From NCBI GenBank assembly GCA_023525715.1, contig CM042015.1, positions 86,483,250 through 86,547,249 of the forward strand: a stretch of DNA of 64,000 bases, written 5' to 3'. This document shows, in pieces, positions 1 through 10,240 of the stretch (the stretch's first letter is position 1; each line of letters starts with the position of its first letter). The notes below the pieces were generated by a model. The model had not been told where the DNA came from. It saw nothing but the letters and a program-made list of their open reading frames with translations, and searched no databases. The position numbers and the translations under genes were made by a program. Origin of the DNA: Cichorium intybus. Its lineage: Eukaryota > Streptophyta > Magnoliopsida > Asterales > Asteraceae.

Positions 1-185
1 TGACGACATCTCTATTGACGACGCATTTCGCACCTGGAAAATCTCCATCGACGAGGAACTTAATCTTGTCGCTCCAACCCCCCCCCCCCCCGGTCGAGAC
101 ATCCACCCCTTTCGTCGGTATGTCAGTTTAGTCTCCCCCCCCCCCCCGATCCAGACGTCCACCCCTCTCGTCGGTATGGCAGTTT

Positions 186-223
<38 letters not shown>

Positions 224-235
224 CCTCACACACAC
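1..235. repeat. Low-complexity tandem repeat, poly-C tracts and (CT)n
   Basis: A unit of about 57 bp containing the words TCCACCCCT and GTCGGTATG is present twice (about 92-147 and 148-190). Each copy is preceded by a run of about 14 C. The second copy runs into a (CT)n microsatellite at about 188-220 and a short (CA)n. No gene is seen. Confidence 0.8.
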
Positions 236-705
236 ACGATCAACAAAATCTATTTGTTATCTCAATTAAATGAGTTAGGTGTTGTTTGTTTTTTAGAAAA
301 AAGTACGCGTATTTATTATGTTGGAAGCGTAGTAAGATAATACAATCAATGTGTTGTTTATTTTTTAAGAGTTAAAACGTCTATTTGGATCACATTTGCA
401 GATCAAGAGGTGGACTAAACGTGTATAGTCTGCAAGAAAAAGAATTGTTTATTTTTAAAGTATGCAGGCTACATAAAAAAATGAAGTTTAAAAAATTAGT
501 TTTTTAAAACTTAAAAAAATCTCACTAGCTAATAGTGAAAGTTAATTCTAAAAATATTTTTTTATAATAAAAGTTAATTTAATTTACTCCTGATATTATT
601 CCGTAGTAAGATAATACAATTTTCCCATAGCTCCTCCATGAAAACTAATTGCACAAATGACATATCATTATTGAAAATACAATTTCGTATTTATGACTAT
701 TGAAA

Positions 706-849
706 ATAGTCAATAGCCTAGCGATATATCCAGGTGTTTGAAAAGGTGTTCATCCCCTAAGGGGTTGAGGGTTCTAGTCCCGTCGTGGACATTGGTGTAG
801 TTTAGGAGTAGGATTTAGTGGGTGTGTATGTCTAGCCGTTCAAAAAAAA
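706..849 (+). mobile_element. tRNA-derived SINE
   Basis: The stretch has the shape of a plant tRNA-derived SINE. A box-B-like word GGTTCTAGTCC at about 769-779 is close to the pol III consensus GGTTCGANTCC. It is preceded by a tRNA-like head (GGTGTTCATCCCC) and followed by a short body ending in an A-run at about 841-849. No clean target duplication was found. The SINE assignment rests on the promoter word and the A-tail; the family is not named. Confidence 0.55.
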
Positions 850-1330
850 ATTATTACTGTTGAAAATAGAATTTCACATTGAGGTCCATAATTGTGTAGT
901 GCCTCCAATAATCAAAAAAACGTAACATGTTTTTTAAGTTGTTTCTAATTTTTAAAGCCAGAATTGAATCTTTAAAAAAGATGAACACCAGATATTCTTA
1001 ATTAGGGTTAATGTTACCGTTGGGTAAGAAACTTTTGGTTTTGGTTTTAAATAGTCACTCCAACTTATTTCTTTCATACTAGACCCCCAAAATTACAAAT
1101 AGCCTGTTAGTTAATGTAGTGTAAAAATTATTATTCGGTTAACGGGTACATTGGCTTATTTGGCACAGTGACTTGGCTTGTGGTGGACCATATACTTTCC
1201 AACGTGTATTCTATGTAAGTATTTAAAGAAATGGAAATTCTAAATGTACACAAAACTAGGTTTTCTTCCCCTTTTTAGAACACAAAACCTCTCACTCGTG
1301 TCTTGAACTCTTCGACATCAAAACCACCTA
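850..1330. other. Intergenic, nothing recognised
   Basis: AT-rich spacer between the SINE and the decayed GRF gene. No coding or structural signal was recognised apart from possible 5' sequence of the GRF remnant. Confidence 0.5.
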
Positions 1331-1905
1331 ATGTCTTCGTTTTCCAATAACAACCAAGGTCGGATGATTGTTGATCCCGATCAAGAACCACCACTATTGT
1401 GCGATGAAACCGTGCCTCCTCCATGGCACTGCAACTTTATCGCAAAAACACCAAGAATATTGGAAGGTCGATAACCCAACTCGAAGATTTCGAAACTACC
1501 CTCAATCCTTGGAAATGTATTTTCTTCGATTAATTTGTCATTTCTACTGGTAAATCATAATTTATCGTAGTGTATAAATGAAAAAACCCTAATTTCATAT
1601 ATGGGGCTTTCCTATTTCAACTTCCCCTTCTAATTTCTTTGCATGGATCGGCCTGAAAACACGCACGACTAACATTGTTGCATTTGAAGAATGAGCTTCA
1701 AAATGGGGATCGTTCGGCAGAAATTTCTCGTTTGGTGAAGAAAGTTGAAAAGCTGAAGAAGAAAAGGTTGGATGATAAGCAGAAATGGAATGTCTTAGAT
1801 AAAGAAATGACAAAAAAGTTGGAGAAGATGCAAGTGTAGGTTAGTTTGTTTAAGAAGCTGTCCATCTACAGTCTGGTGGCAGTCGTTGTGATGTCATGCT
1901 TGTAG
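1331..1905 (+). pseudogene. Decayed GRF zinc-finger protein gene with coiled coil and C-terminal membrane segment
   Basis: From the ATG at 1331 the first frame stops early. In another frame of the same exon lies DNPTRRFRNYP (about 1470-1503), which looks like the core of the plant GRF zinc finger (NPGRRFxxC), followed in a shifted frame by KCIFFD. After an intron-like gap, 1683-1839 encodes a lysine/glutamate-rich coiled coil ending at a TAG. The frame resumes behind that stop with SLFKKLSIYSLVAVVVMSCL and a stop at 1903-1905. GRF finger, coiled coil and a C-terminal hydrophobic segment is the usual layout of this plant family. The frame breaks and in-frame stop mean it is dead. Function is unknown. 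A related GRF fragment lies at 25265-25535. Confidence 0.45.
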
Positions 1906-2269
1906 CTGAAGTAGTTAGCTGATGGTGAAGCTTATTGTACAGTTTTAGATGGTAGTTGTCATTCCTGACTCATAAATTATTGATAGTGGGTTCTGTTGGG
2001 ATTCAGAAGATGATGAATATATTGTTTTGGGGTAGGGGACAAATGGATCCGTCTTTTTGTATTGAGACAATGTATTCGTACTTTTGATTAGTTATTGATA
2101 ATATTATGGTCCTAAATGTGAAGGGAATCATATTTATGAACCCAATGTATCTACTTTCTATTAATGGTAAGTTATGGGAATTATGTAAAAGGATATAGCA
2201 TAGATAGAAATGTTATCTATCGCCATGGCCCCAACCTGATTTTAGACGCTATCTGAGGGAGGTAGCTGC
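1906..2269. other. Intergenic, nothing recognised
   Basis: Possible 3' flank of the decayed GRF gene. No further gene or repeat structure was recognised. Confidence 0.4.
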
Positions 2270-3137
2270 GTGATCTCGGTGTTGACTATTGACTGTTGAC
2301 CATTTGACTTTTGGGTCAACTTGAGGGGATTAGGAATTTGGACTGTAGGATCGTTTTTGGGTCCTTCGGATTGTTAATTTGCATCTTTGTGATAAGTTAG
2401 GAGTTCGTGCTGCTAAGCAGGTAAGGATATCGAAAAGCGTTGATTTTATTGATGTATGATTAGAGTGGGCGTGCCTTACATTATATGATTGTATTATCAA
2501 ATTTAGGAACTCGTTGGGTCTAACTACATGTTTAAAGTGGGCGTGCCTTATGTTATATGATTGTATGATCAATTTTAGGAACTCGTTGGGTCTAACTGCA
2601 TGTTTAGGCTTCTGTGTTGCTATGTGTTAGTTATGAGATTCGCTCTTGCAACTGAGGAATGATGGAGGATCGGGGCAACCTCGAGAGCCGGATGGATCGG
2701 GGTGATCCCGAGAGACCACAAATGATTCGACAACAGATGGAACGGGGTGAGCCCGCAAGTTGTTAGCTGTGGCGGATGGAGGCAAGCCTGAGAACCAGGT
2801 TGTTCGAGGCAAGCTCGGAGACCAAAAAGGAATGTGCTTTATGTGATGGATCGTGTGGTACTTTGGGAAACTCACTAAGCTTTGTGCTTACTCTTTTACC
2901 GTAAATGTTTTTCAGGTTCTTATTGGAATGAGCTTTGGAGCATAGCACGACTGTATCGCATCTGATATTTTCAGTGTTCAATTTTTTCGTTGGATAATGT
3001 TGTAACTTTTTTTATAAATACAATTTTAAATGTTTTAATCATTGAATTCGAATCGAATGGTTTATTTTCCAACCCGTTTTATGTATTTGAACCGTTTTTA
3101 GAAACGGAAATTTTATTACGAAATTCGGGGTATTACA
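2270..3137 (+). repeat. Remnant gypsy-type LTR
   Basis: The stretch ends in GGGGTATTACA at 3127-3137, the usual 3' end of a plant gypsy LTR (TGTAATACCCC...GGGGTATTACA). It contains an LTR-like section with words such as ACTCACTAAGCTTTGTGC and TTTTTCAGGTTC. It also holds a short internal direct repeat (AGTGGGCGTGCCTTA at about 2463 and 2536). No matching start was identified, so it is taken as a truncated or solo LTR. The left boundary is uncertain. Confidence 0.35.
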
Positions 3138-3940
3138 GTTAGGCAAAGAGCTCATTTTGTATTACTATTTATATGAGGTTAAACCCTTATTACTATTATC
3201 AAGTCATTCTATATTATAACATGGTATTAGAGCTTTAGGTTAAAACTCTGACCAAAACCGTCGCCGCCGACCTCCACCTCCGACGACCTTCTAGTCATCA
3301 GAGGTGTCTTCAATATTTTTCTATTTCCTCTTTCTTCTGATAAATAATAATACAGCTGTCAGCACTAAACCAGAGCTCCGTAACCAGCTTCTTCGACTGC
3401 CTCGTCTGCTACGGCCCCTCTCCTTGGATGACCAATTATTCTCCAGACATTCTTCGTCGGGCAGCCTCTGATTTGCAGTTGTCTCTCTCTCTCTCCCCTT
3501 ATCAACACTGCAGTCGTCGATCTCGTAGGAATCGACTCCGTCTGTCGCAGCTAGAGCCCTTCTCTTTGCTTGCTGCCTTTTTCCGGACTCCTCTGTCGTC
3601 GGCTTCATGATCGTTGGCACGACTCTTTATTCTTATTCAACAGAACGGCCTCTGGCCGCCGCTCCTCATCTCTTCTTGTCCTACGAGCAATCATTGTTAG
3701 ATGTCATCATCAAAGCTCTACCACCGCAGCTCCCGCTATTTTTCAATTATGTTTTTTTTATGTTTTGTTTATTTTTCTCAATTTAATCGTATCCTCCCGG
3801 TCAAACTACGGGGGGGTGTTAGTGATTATGGTTAGACTAATACCCATTAGGGTTTAGGTTAGGCCAAGAGCCCATTTTGTATTCCTATTCATACGAAGTT
3901 AAACCCTTATTATTATTATCAAGTCATTCTATATTACAAC
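3138..3940 (+). mobile_element. TRIM-like short LTR retrotransposon (5' LTR truncated)
   Basis: About 83 bp at 3138-3220 recur with small changes at about 3858-3940 (both contain AAACCCTTATTA and ATCAAGTCATTCTATATTA). The first copy is followed by TGGTATTAGAGC (3222-3233), a one-mismatch version of the initiator tRNA-Met primer site. The second belongs to a longer LTR beginning TGTTAGTG at 3817, directly after an ACGGGGGGG purine tract (3808-3816). LTR, primer site, short noncoding interior, purine tract and LTR is the TRIM arrangement. The 5' LTR is cut where it meets the gypsy LTR remnant. No coding capacity is seen. Confidence 0.55.
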
Positions 3941-4962
3941 GGATCGATTTGCTCCGAGTTTGACCAATTCCAAGTTTTTTGAGTGATTTGCATAAAACGA
4001 CTTGTATATACCCAATTCTAAGTACTTAACCGAGTGTTATAACAATGCTAAAACTAGTATTTTTTTATACGATCATTAATAGTTAATTATTAATTATTAT
4101 TATTAATATATACAATTGTTGCCTGGTATGAACAGTAGCTTTTTAGGTTTTTGAATTATATCACTAAAGTTTTGTAGCTTTCAAAGTTGCCACCAAAAAA
4201 TTTATTTGTTTTCAATTTTAGCCTCAAAACTATAAATATTTTCCAATTGTTCCCTACTATAAATAGTAAAATTTGTTGCCACCAAAATTTTTGCTATTTT
4301 CAATTTTGGCCCCAAAACTTTCAATGTTTTTAGTTTTGGCCAACAATAGTAAACTTTCGTTGTTTTCAATTTTGCCACTAAAACTTTTAATTATTTCAAT
4401 TTTGTTACCATTTTATTGACTTCCTTAACCGCAGCGTAGCGCGGCTCATTTTCCCTCGTTTATTATGATATCAACTCTCGATGATAGTAGTGGGTAGCGA
4501 ATGGTATGCTCTAAAGTCTTGATGTGATTGTTTTTGTTAGATTTAGCAATATCAATTTGAGTGTGGAGTGCACAGCTTGTTCTCACCTGGATTTTTGTTG
4601 GTTTTATGTTGTCTTTCGGTTGGAAACGCTTATGGGGATATCTCAAAGGTTCCTTTTTTATCCTCGAGTCGTTGAGTGGGAGTCACTTCGGTTACTAATA
4701 AAATTTACCGAAAATACCATCATCTTTTACCCAAAAAATATGTAATAATTACAAAAACAATTCAAACATCCTAAATACTATATAACTAATTATTAGATTT
4801 TAAAATATTCTTTAGGTTTGATAGATATACAAACATTTGTATCGTCTCAAATTGAACAAAAATTGCAATAACACATGTTGAATATGCCATTTGACCAAAA
4901 CTGGCTTCGTACCCGACGATCCAGCCCGGTTGCTTCCAAAGTCCGAATAAGCGCGGCCTGTC
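3941..4962. repeat. Spacer with a degenerate tandem repeat at about 4130-4410
   Basis: Words such as TTTTCAATTTTGGCC, GCCACCAAAATTTTT and CCAAAACTTT recur with a period of about 50-60 bp between about 4130 and 4410, giving a degenerate tandem array. The rest up to the lipase upstream region shows no gene. Confidence 0.5.
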
Positions 4963-4976
4963 TTTGACTAGTCAAA
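4963..4976. promoter_or_regulatory. Palindromic double W-box upstream of the lipase before the retrotransposon inserted
   Basis: TTTGACTAGTCAAA is a perfect 14-bp palindrome with a TTGACT W-box core on each strand, the element bound by WRKY factors. Without the 5028-10141 insertion it would lie about 160 bp upstream of the lipase ATG. Activity is inferred from the motif only. Confidence 0.4.
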
Positions 4977-5032
4977 ACTAACCTTTTAATAACTTGTACA
5001 TGATTTCGAATTAGCGGTATGATATTCTGAAT

Positions 5033-5406
5033 TGATGCGGGCCAAGACTTGGAGGAACAGGCCTTAGCCTTCTTGGATCGTTTTGATGGGCTGCGTATTT
5101 AAGTCCCCGAATTTAGCATCTTTCTTTCTTTAATTTTGACTTTGGGTTTTATGTTTGACTTTGGGCTTTATGTTTCGTACTTATACTCTATTTTCTTGCT
5201 CGAGATTTAGTTTTTGAATAAAAAATAATATTTGGTTTCCTATTTTGCCCAATACGCTATCTTCTCTGCAGGATTTTCGTATTGATGCCCTAATCCGGCA
5301 TTCACGTCTTTGTGAATCAACGGGTTTTGGAAGGATCACGGTTGGTATTCGTGTGTGAATCAACACCCGTGATTGATTTATCAAGCCTAGGGCTTCCGCT
5401 GCATCA
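5033..5406 (+). repeat. 5' LTR of the CRM-type element
   Basis: 374 bp, TGATGC...GCATCA, preceded by TSD TGAAT and followed two bases later by the tRNA-Met primer site. It matches 9768-10141 apart from one base noticed. Confidence 0.95.
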
Positions 5407-5408
5407 GT

Positions 5409-5420
5409 TGGTATCAGAGC
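5409..5420 (+). other. Primer binding site, initiator tRNA-Met
   Basis: TGGTATCAGAGC, complementary to the 3' end of plant initiator tRNA-Met, lies two bases after the 5' LTR. Confidence 0.9.
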
Positions 5421-5436
5421 GAAGCGATTCCGAGCC

Positions 5437-8400
5437 ATGCCTCCAAGACAAAATCGACAGCGCAAGGCACGTATGGAAGAGATCTTTGAGCGTGATGACA
5501 ACAACCAGTTTGAGGAACAGGTTAGACGGATTTTTGATGAGCGTATTGATCATGTTGTTGATCAATTAACGGAGAGGATGACCGCTCTATTGGACGGAAG
5601 GGAGTCAGACCGTCGTTCGAGAGGTTCCGTTATCGAATCGACCGAAGACGAAGGTGAGGACTTCGATGCTAGACCGCCGACCAGGCGTACGCCACGGTGG
5701 AATGACAAAAGTGATGACAGAAGGTGGGAAGCTGGGCTCAAAACGGATATCCCAGAGTTTCATGGGAACCTACAGGCGGAAGAATTTCTCGATTGGCTTG
5801 CAACAACAGAGGAAATTTTGGAGTTTCGAGGGGTCCCCGATGAGAGACGGGTTTCGTTGATCGCAACCAGATTACGGGGTCGCGCAACGGCTTGGTGGCA
5901 ACAACTTAAGCTCACGCGACATCGTATGGGAAAAGACAAGATTAATTCATGGGAGAAAATGAAAAAATACCTCCGTGCTACGTTCCTACCGTATAACTAT
6001 CCACGAATGATGTATCAACGCTTACAAAACCTGAAGCAGGGGCTGCGTACTGTAGACGAGTACACTACTGAGTTTTATCAGTTGTTAGCAAGGAATGAGA
6101 TTCAAGAGAATGAAGATCAATTGGTAGCAAGGTATGTTGGCGGTTTGAAACTTCAAATACAAGAAGTGGTAAACATGTTTGATCCTGTGTGCATATCAGC
6201 TGCTCATCAAAGAGCACTCATTGTTGAAAAACAAGCTAGACGGACTGGTACGAATCAATTTGTAAACCCGTTTGGCAAGGTGGGATCGCCAGCCATAGGT
6301 GGTAACACTTCACGTGCCCATACGACATTAGAGAAAAGAACCACGATTCCTACTTATAATAAAGAAGCAAACACCAGCAACTTAAAATGTTTTTCATGCG
6401 GTGAACATGGTCACAGACAAGCTGATTGTAAGAAGGGTGGAAAGAGGGTCATGTTCGCTGATGAAGATGGCGTCGATGCGGGAAACGAAAACTCTCCTGA
6501 GTACGATGAAACTGATTATGAAGAAGAGATAGTCGAGGGAGACGAAGGGCTAAGCCTTGTTGTGCGAAGAATTTGTTTGACTCCGAGAGCTCCAGAAGAA
6601 GATTGGTTGCGTAACAACATATTCCAGTCGACATGCACTATTTTGGGAAAAGTGTGTCGACTTGTCATCGATTCGGGAAGTTGTGAAAACATAGTATCCG
6701 AAGAAGCGGTCCAGAAATTGAACATACGGACGGAGCGACACCCGAAACCTTATAAACTAGCATGGTTGAAACGGGGTGGCGAGGTAACAATTTTAAAACG
6801 TGCATTGATTCCTTTTTCTATAGGCGCTAAATATCGTGACGAGGTCTGGTGCGATGTCGTCACCATGGACGCGTGCCACCTGTTGCTTGGTCGACCATGG
6901 CAGTTTGACAGGAAAGTAACACATGATGGTCGGGCTAACTCATACAGTTTCGTGTTTGAAGGAGTTAAGCTTGTTCTTGTTCCAAATAAACCAACCGAGC
7001 GGTCTACTACAACCACGACAAACCCCAGTCTTCTATCTATGGCTCAATTCAGTAACGAGCTAAAGGAGTCTGATGTAGTTTATGTACTCATTGGAAAGGA
7101 AGTGGACCAACCCTATTTAGTCCCAGATTCCGTCAAGGCACTACTAGACGAGTTCCATGACGTGTTCCCGAAAGAACTTCCCAGCGAGCTCCCTCCACTT
7201 CGTGATATCCAGCATCATATCGACCTCGAACCGGGGGCAGCCCTTCCCCACCGGCCGCACTATCGCATGAGTCCGCGCGAACACGAAGAACTCAGGAGGC
7301 AGGTAGAAGAATTGCTCTCAAAGGGGCACATACGAGAGAGCATGAGTCCGGTGGCAGTACCGGCTCTATTAACTCCAAAAAAAGACGGTACTTGGCGTAT
7401 GTGTGTCGACAGTCGCGCAATAAATAAAATCACGGTACGATACCGTTTCCCCATTCCGCGCCTAGATGACTTACTTGACCAGATTAGTGGTGCCAATATG
7501 TTCACCCGTTTGGATTTGAAGAGCGGGTATTATCAAATTCGGATGCGGCCAGGAGACGAGTGGAAATCGGCCTTCAAGACACGCGAGGGATTATATGAAT
7601 GGCTGGTGATGCCGTTTGGCTTATCAAACGCTCCGAGTACTTTCATGCGCGTGATGAACCAACTTTTGCGACCATTCATCGGCAAGTTTGTTGTCGTTTA
7701 CTTCGACGACATCTTGATCTATAGCGGAGATCCGGATACGCACCTCCAACATGTGCGGGAAGTCTTAACAGTGCTGCGACACGAGAAATTCTTTGCAGCG
7801 ATTAACAAATGTGTATTCATGACAACTAAGGTATTATTTTTGGGGTATGTTATTTCAGGTGATGGATTGCAGGTGGATGACACCAAGGTTGAAGCTATTC
7901 GGTTGTGGCCCAGACCCAAATCAATCACCGAAGTCAGGAGCTTCCATGGTCTCGCCTCTTTTTACAGAAGATTTATACCGCATTTTAGCGGCATCATGAG
8001 CCCCATTACAGATTGTATGAAGCACACTACGTTCACATGGACCAGCGAGGCGGAGAAAGCGTTCGTTTTGATCAAAGAAAAGCTAACAACCGCACCCATA
8101 TTAGTGCTGCCAGATTTCTCACAGCCATTTGAATTGCACACCGATGCTTCAAAAACAGGGATTGGAGCCGTTCTTAGTCAAAATGGAAAACCTGTGGCGT
8201 TTTATAGCGAGAAGGTATCTGGGCCCCGACTAAACTACAGTACATACGAGGTCGAATTTTATGCTGTAGTTCAGGCAGTTAGATACTGGAGACATTATCT
8301 TTTTCATCGTGAGTTCATACTATACACGGACCATGATTCCCTTCGACATCTTCACCGACAAGATAAAATCTCAGCCCGGCATGCGCGTTGGGTCTCTTTC

Positions 8401-9837
8401 CTCGAGGGGTTCACTTTTGTAGTAAAGCATAAGGCGGGAATCTCTAACCGGGTCGCCGATGCTCTCAGTCGCCGAACCAATATGCTCGTTACTATGCGCG
8501 TTGAAGTACCCGGGTTTGACTCTTTCAGTGAGTTATTTGCTACAGATCCCTATTTTTCTACCATCATTGCCGATGTCCAAGCCGGTAAAAGGACAGACTT
8601 CCTTCTCCATAATGGTTTCTTGTTTCGGGGTAAGCAACTATGTGTTCCCGAGTGCAGCTTGCGGCTAAAGATCATCCAGGAGTTACATGGGGAGGGTCAT
8701 GTAGGACGAGACCGGACTGTACAACTTGTTCAGGAATCATACTTTTGGCCGGGAATGCGTAGCGAAATCGAAAAGTTCGTGCAACGGTGTCGCATTTGTC
8801 AAATGTCAAAGGGGACGGCTACAAATGCCGGATTATACACACCGCTACCTGTACCGACCAAGCCGTGGGTTGACATTAGTATGGACTTTGTCGTGGGTTT
8901 ACCCCGTACGCAGCGAGGTAATGACTCAATTTTTGTCGTGGTTGATCGTTTCTCTAAAATGGCACATTTTATCCCCTGTAAGAAGACAACAGATGCTGTT
9001 AACGTCGCCCAACTATTTTTTCGTGACATTTATCGCCTTCATGGTCTACCAACCTCAATTGTATCAGATCGGGACACGCGGTTCCTAAGTCACTTTTGGC
9101 GCACTTTATGGAAGATGGTGAATACGAAGCTTAATTTTAGTAGCGCCTACCATCCACAAACGGATGGCCAAACCGAAGTCGTAAATCGCTCACTCGGCAA
9201 CCTCCTTCGTTGTCTTGTTGGTGATCACCCAAAGGCGTGGGATAATAAATTGAGCCAAGCTGAGTTTGCTCACAACCACGCTACCAACCGCAGCACCGGG
9301 TTCAGCCCATTTCAGGTTGTTTATTCCACTCAACCACGAGGCCCGTTAGATCTCCTTCCTTTCCCTAGCACCGCCAAAGATGATGGACGAGCTGTTACGT
9401 TTGTTGAAGGGTTGTTCGATACTCACAAAGCCGTGTTTGACAACTTGACCGCTGCCAACGCCAAGTATAAGTTCCATGCTGACAAAAGACGGCGTCATGT
9501 AGAGTTTGAAGTCGGGGATTTCGTTTGGGCCATTCTCACCAAGGACCGTTTTTCTACCGGAGATTACAACAAGCTTAAGTCCAAAAAAATCGGACCCGTT
9601 GAAATACTTGAAAAGATTAATCCTAATGCTTACCGCCTCAAACTCCCAAGCCATGTTCGCACAGCTGATGTGTTCAATGTCAAACACCTCATTCCTTTCC
9701 ATGATGATTCGTCTGATGATGATCTGGACCAGAATTCGAGGGCGAATTTTGTCCACCCCGGAGGGAATGATGCGGGCCAAGACTTGGAGGAACAGGCCTT
9801 AGCCTTCTTGGATCGTTTTGATGGGCTGCGTATTTAA
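5437..9837 (+). CDS. Gag-Pol polyprotein of the CRM-type chromovirus
   Basis: A 1466-residue uninterrupted polyprotein that encodes all proteins for retrotransposition. Gag comes first, with a CCHC knuckle at C318-C331. The aspartic protease motif is VIDSGS (D412-S-G). Reverse transcriptase carries YFDD at 755-758. RNase H includes the HTDAS motif (D903). The integrase has an HHCC zinc finger at about 1080-1130 and a DDE triad D1150, D1211, E1247 (D,D35E). RT and integrase resemble plant CRM elements. The last 23 or so codons (from 9768) lie inside the 3' LTR, a feature known from CRM elements. I could not confirm whether the C terminus holds the CR centromere-targeting motif or a chromodomain. 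All visible catalytic residues are present, so it could be active. Confidence 0.93.
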   Translation: MPPRQNRQRKARMEEIFERDDNNQFEEQVRRIFDERIDHVVDQLTERMTALLDGRESDRRSRGSVIESTEDEGEDFDARPPTRRTPRWNDKSDDRRWEAGLKTDIPEFHGNLQAEEFLDWLATTEEILEFRGVPDERRVSLIATRLRGRATAWWQQLKLTRHRMGKDKINSWEKMKKYLRATFLPYNYPRMMYQRLQNLKQGLRTVDEYTTEFYQLLARNEIQENEDQLVARYVGGLKLQIQEVVNMFDPVCISAAHQRALIVEKQARRTGTNQFVNPFGKVGSPAIGGNTSRAHTTLEKRTTIPTYNKEANTSNLKCFSCGEHGHRQADCKKGGKRVMFADEDGVDAGNENSPEYDETDYEEEIVEGDEGLSLVVRRICLTPRAPEEDWLRNNIFQSTCTILGKVCRLVIDSGSCENIVSEEAVQKLNIRTERHPKPYKLAWLKRGGEVTILKRALIPFSIGAKYRDEVWCDVVTMDACHLLLGRPWQFDRKVTHDGRANSYSFVFEGVKLVLVPNKPTERSTTTTTNPSLLSMAQFSNELKESDVVYVLIGKEVDQPYLVPDSVKALLDEFHDVFPKELPSELPPLRDIQHHIDLEPGAALPHRPHYRMSPREHEELRRQVEELLSKGHIRESMSPVAVPALLTPKKDGTWRMCVDSRAINKITVRYRFPIPRLDDLLDQISGANMFTRLDLKSGYYQIRMRPGDEWKSAFKTREGLYEWLVMPFGLSNAPSTFMRVMNQLLRPFIGKFVVVYFDDILIYSGDPDTHLQHVREVLTVLRHEKFFAAINKCVFMTTKVLFLGYVISGDGLQVDDTKVEAIRLWPRPKSITEVRSFHGLASFYRRFIPHFSGIMSPITDCMKHTTFTWTSEAEKAFVLIKEKLTTAPILVLPDFSQPFELHTDASKTGIGAVLSQNGKPVAFYSEKVSGPRLNYSTYEVEFYAVVQAVRYWRHYLFHREFILYTDHDSLRHLHRQDKISARHARWVSFLEGFTFVVKHKAGISNRVADALSRRTNMLVTMRVEVPGFDSFSELFATDPYFSTIIADVQAGKRTDFLLHNGFLFRGKQLCVPECSLRLKIIQELHGEGHVGRDRTVQLVQESYFWPGMRSEIEKFVQRCRICQMSKGTATNAGLYTPLPVPTKPWVDISMDFVVGLPRTQRGNDSIFVVVDRFSKMAHFIPCKKTTDAVNVAQLFFRDIYRLHGLPTSIVSDRDTRFLSHFWRTLWKMVNTKLNFSSAYHPQTDGQTEVVNRSLGNLLRCLVGDHPKAWDNKLSQAEFAHNHATNRSTGFSPFQVVYSTQPRGPLDLLPFPSTAKDDGRAVTFVEGLFDTHKAVFDNLTAANAKYKFHADKRRRHVEFEVGDFVWAILTKDRFSTGDYNKLKSKKIGPVEILEKINPNAYRLKLPSHVRTADVFNVKHLIPFHDDSSDDDLDQNSRANFVHPGGNDAGQDLEEQALAFLDRFDGLRI
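9757..9767 (+). other. Polypurine tract of the CRM-type element
   Basis: GGAGGGAA directly precedes the 3' LTR, the expected site for plus-strand priming. It lies inside the coding frame. Confidence 0.7.
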
Positions 9838-10141
9838 GTCCCCGAATTTAGCATCTTTCTTTCTTTAATTTTGACTTTGGGTTTTATGTTTGACTTTGGG
9901 CTTTATGTTTCGTACTTATACTCTATTTTCTTGCTGGAGATTTAGTTTTTGAATAAAAAATAATATTTGGTTTCCTATTTTGCCCAATACGCTATCTTCT
10001 CTGCAGGATTTTCGTATTGATGCCCTAATCCGGCATTCACGTCTTTGTGAATCAACGGGTTTTGGAAGGATCACGGTTGGTATTCGTGTGTGAATCAACA
10101 CCCGTGATTGATTTATCAAGCCTAGGGCTTCCGCTGCATCA
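9768..10141 (+). repeat. 3' LTR of the CRM-type element
   Basis: 374 bp. It contains the end and stop codon (9835-9837) of the polyprotein and is followed by TSD TGAAT (10142-10146). Its right end is only 99 bp from the lipase ATG, so any LTR transcript would read toward that gene. Confidence 0.95.
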
Positions 10142-10240
10142 TGAATTTAGAAATTTTAGCTTGAAAAGGTAAATTCTCTTTCTACATAAACGAAGTCTTC
10201 TCTTACCTGTCGTTCAGATCTTGGTCCTAATCTGGTTAAC

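Larger units (their letters stand above)
5033..10141 (+). mobile_element. Complete CRM-type chromovirus (Ty3/gypsy LTR retrotransposon)
   Basis: A 5109-bp full-length element flanked by the 5-bp duplication TGAAT (5028-5032 and 10142-10146). The 374-bp LTRs begin TGATGC and end GCATCA. The primer site TGGTATCAGAGC is at 5409-5420, a single open gag-pol frame at 5437-9837, and a short purine tract GGAGGGAA at 9760-9767. By eye the LTRs differ at one base (C at 5203, G in the other copy), so the insertion is very recent. The RT and integrase sequence, the TGATG/CATCA ends and the frame running into the 3' LTR fit my knowledge of the CRM clade of chromoviruses. It sits 95 bp upstream of the lipase start. 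Confidence 0.93.

Noticed and set aside
3321..3620. 99-residue minus-strand frame with Arg/Lys-rich sequence
   Set aside because: It lies in the noncoding interior of a TRIM-like element and shows no domain or homology pattern.
4425..4445. CCGCAGCGTAGCGCGG as a possible Helitron hairpin
   Set aside because: The stem is imperfect and no CTRR follows on either strand.
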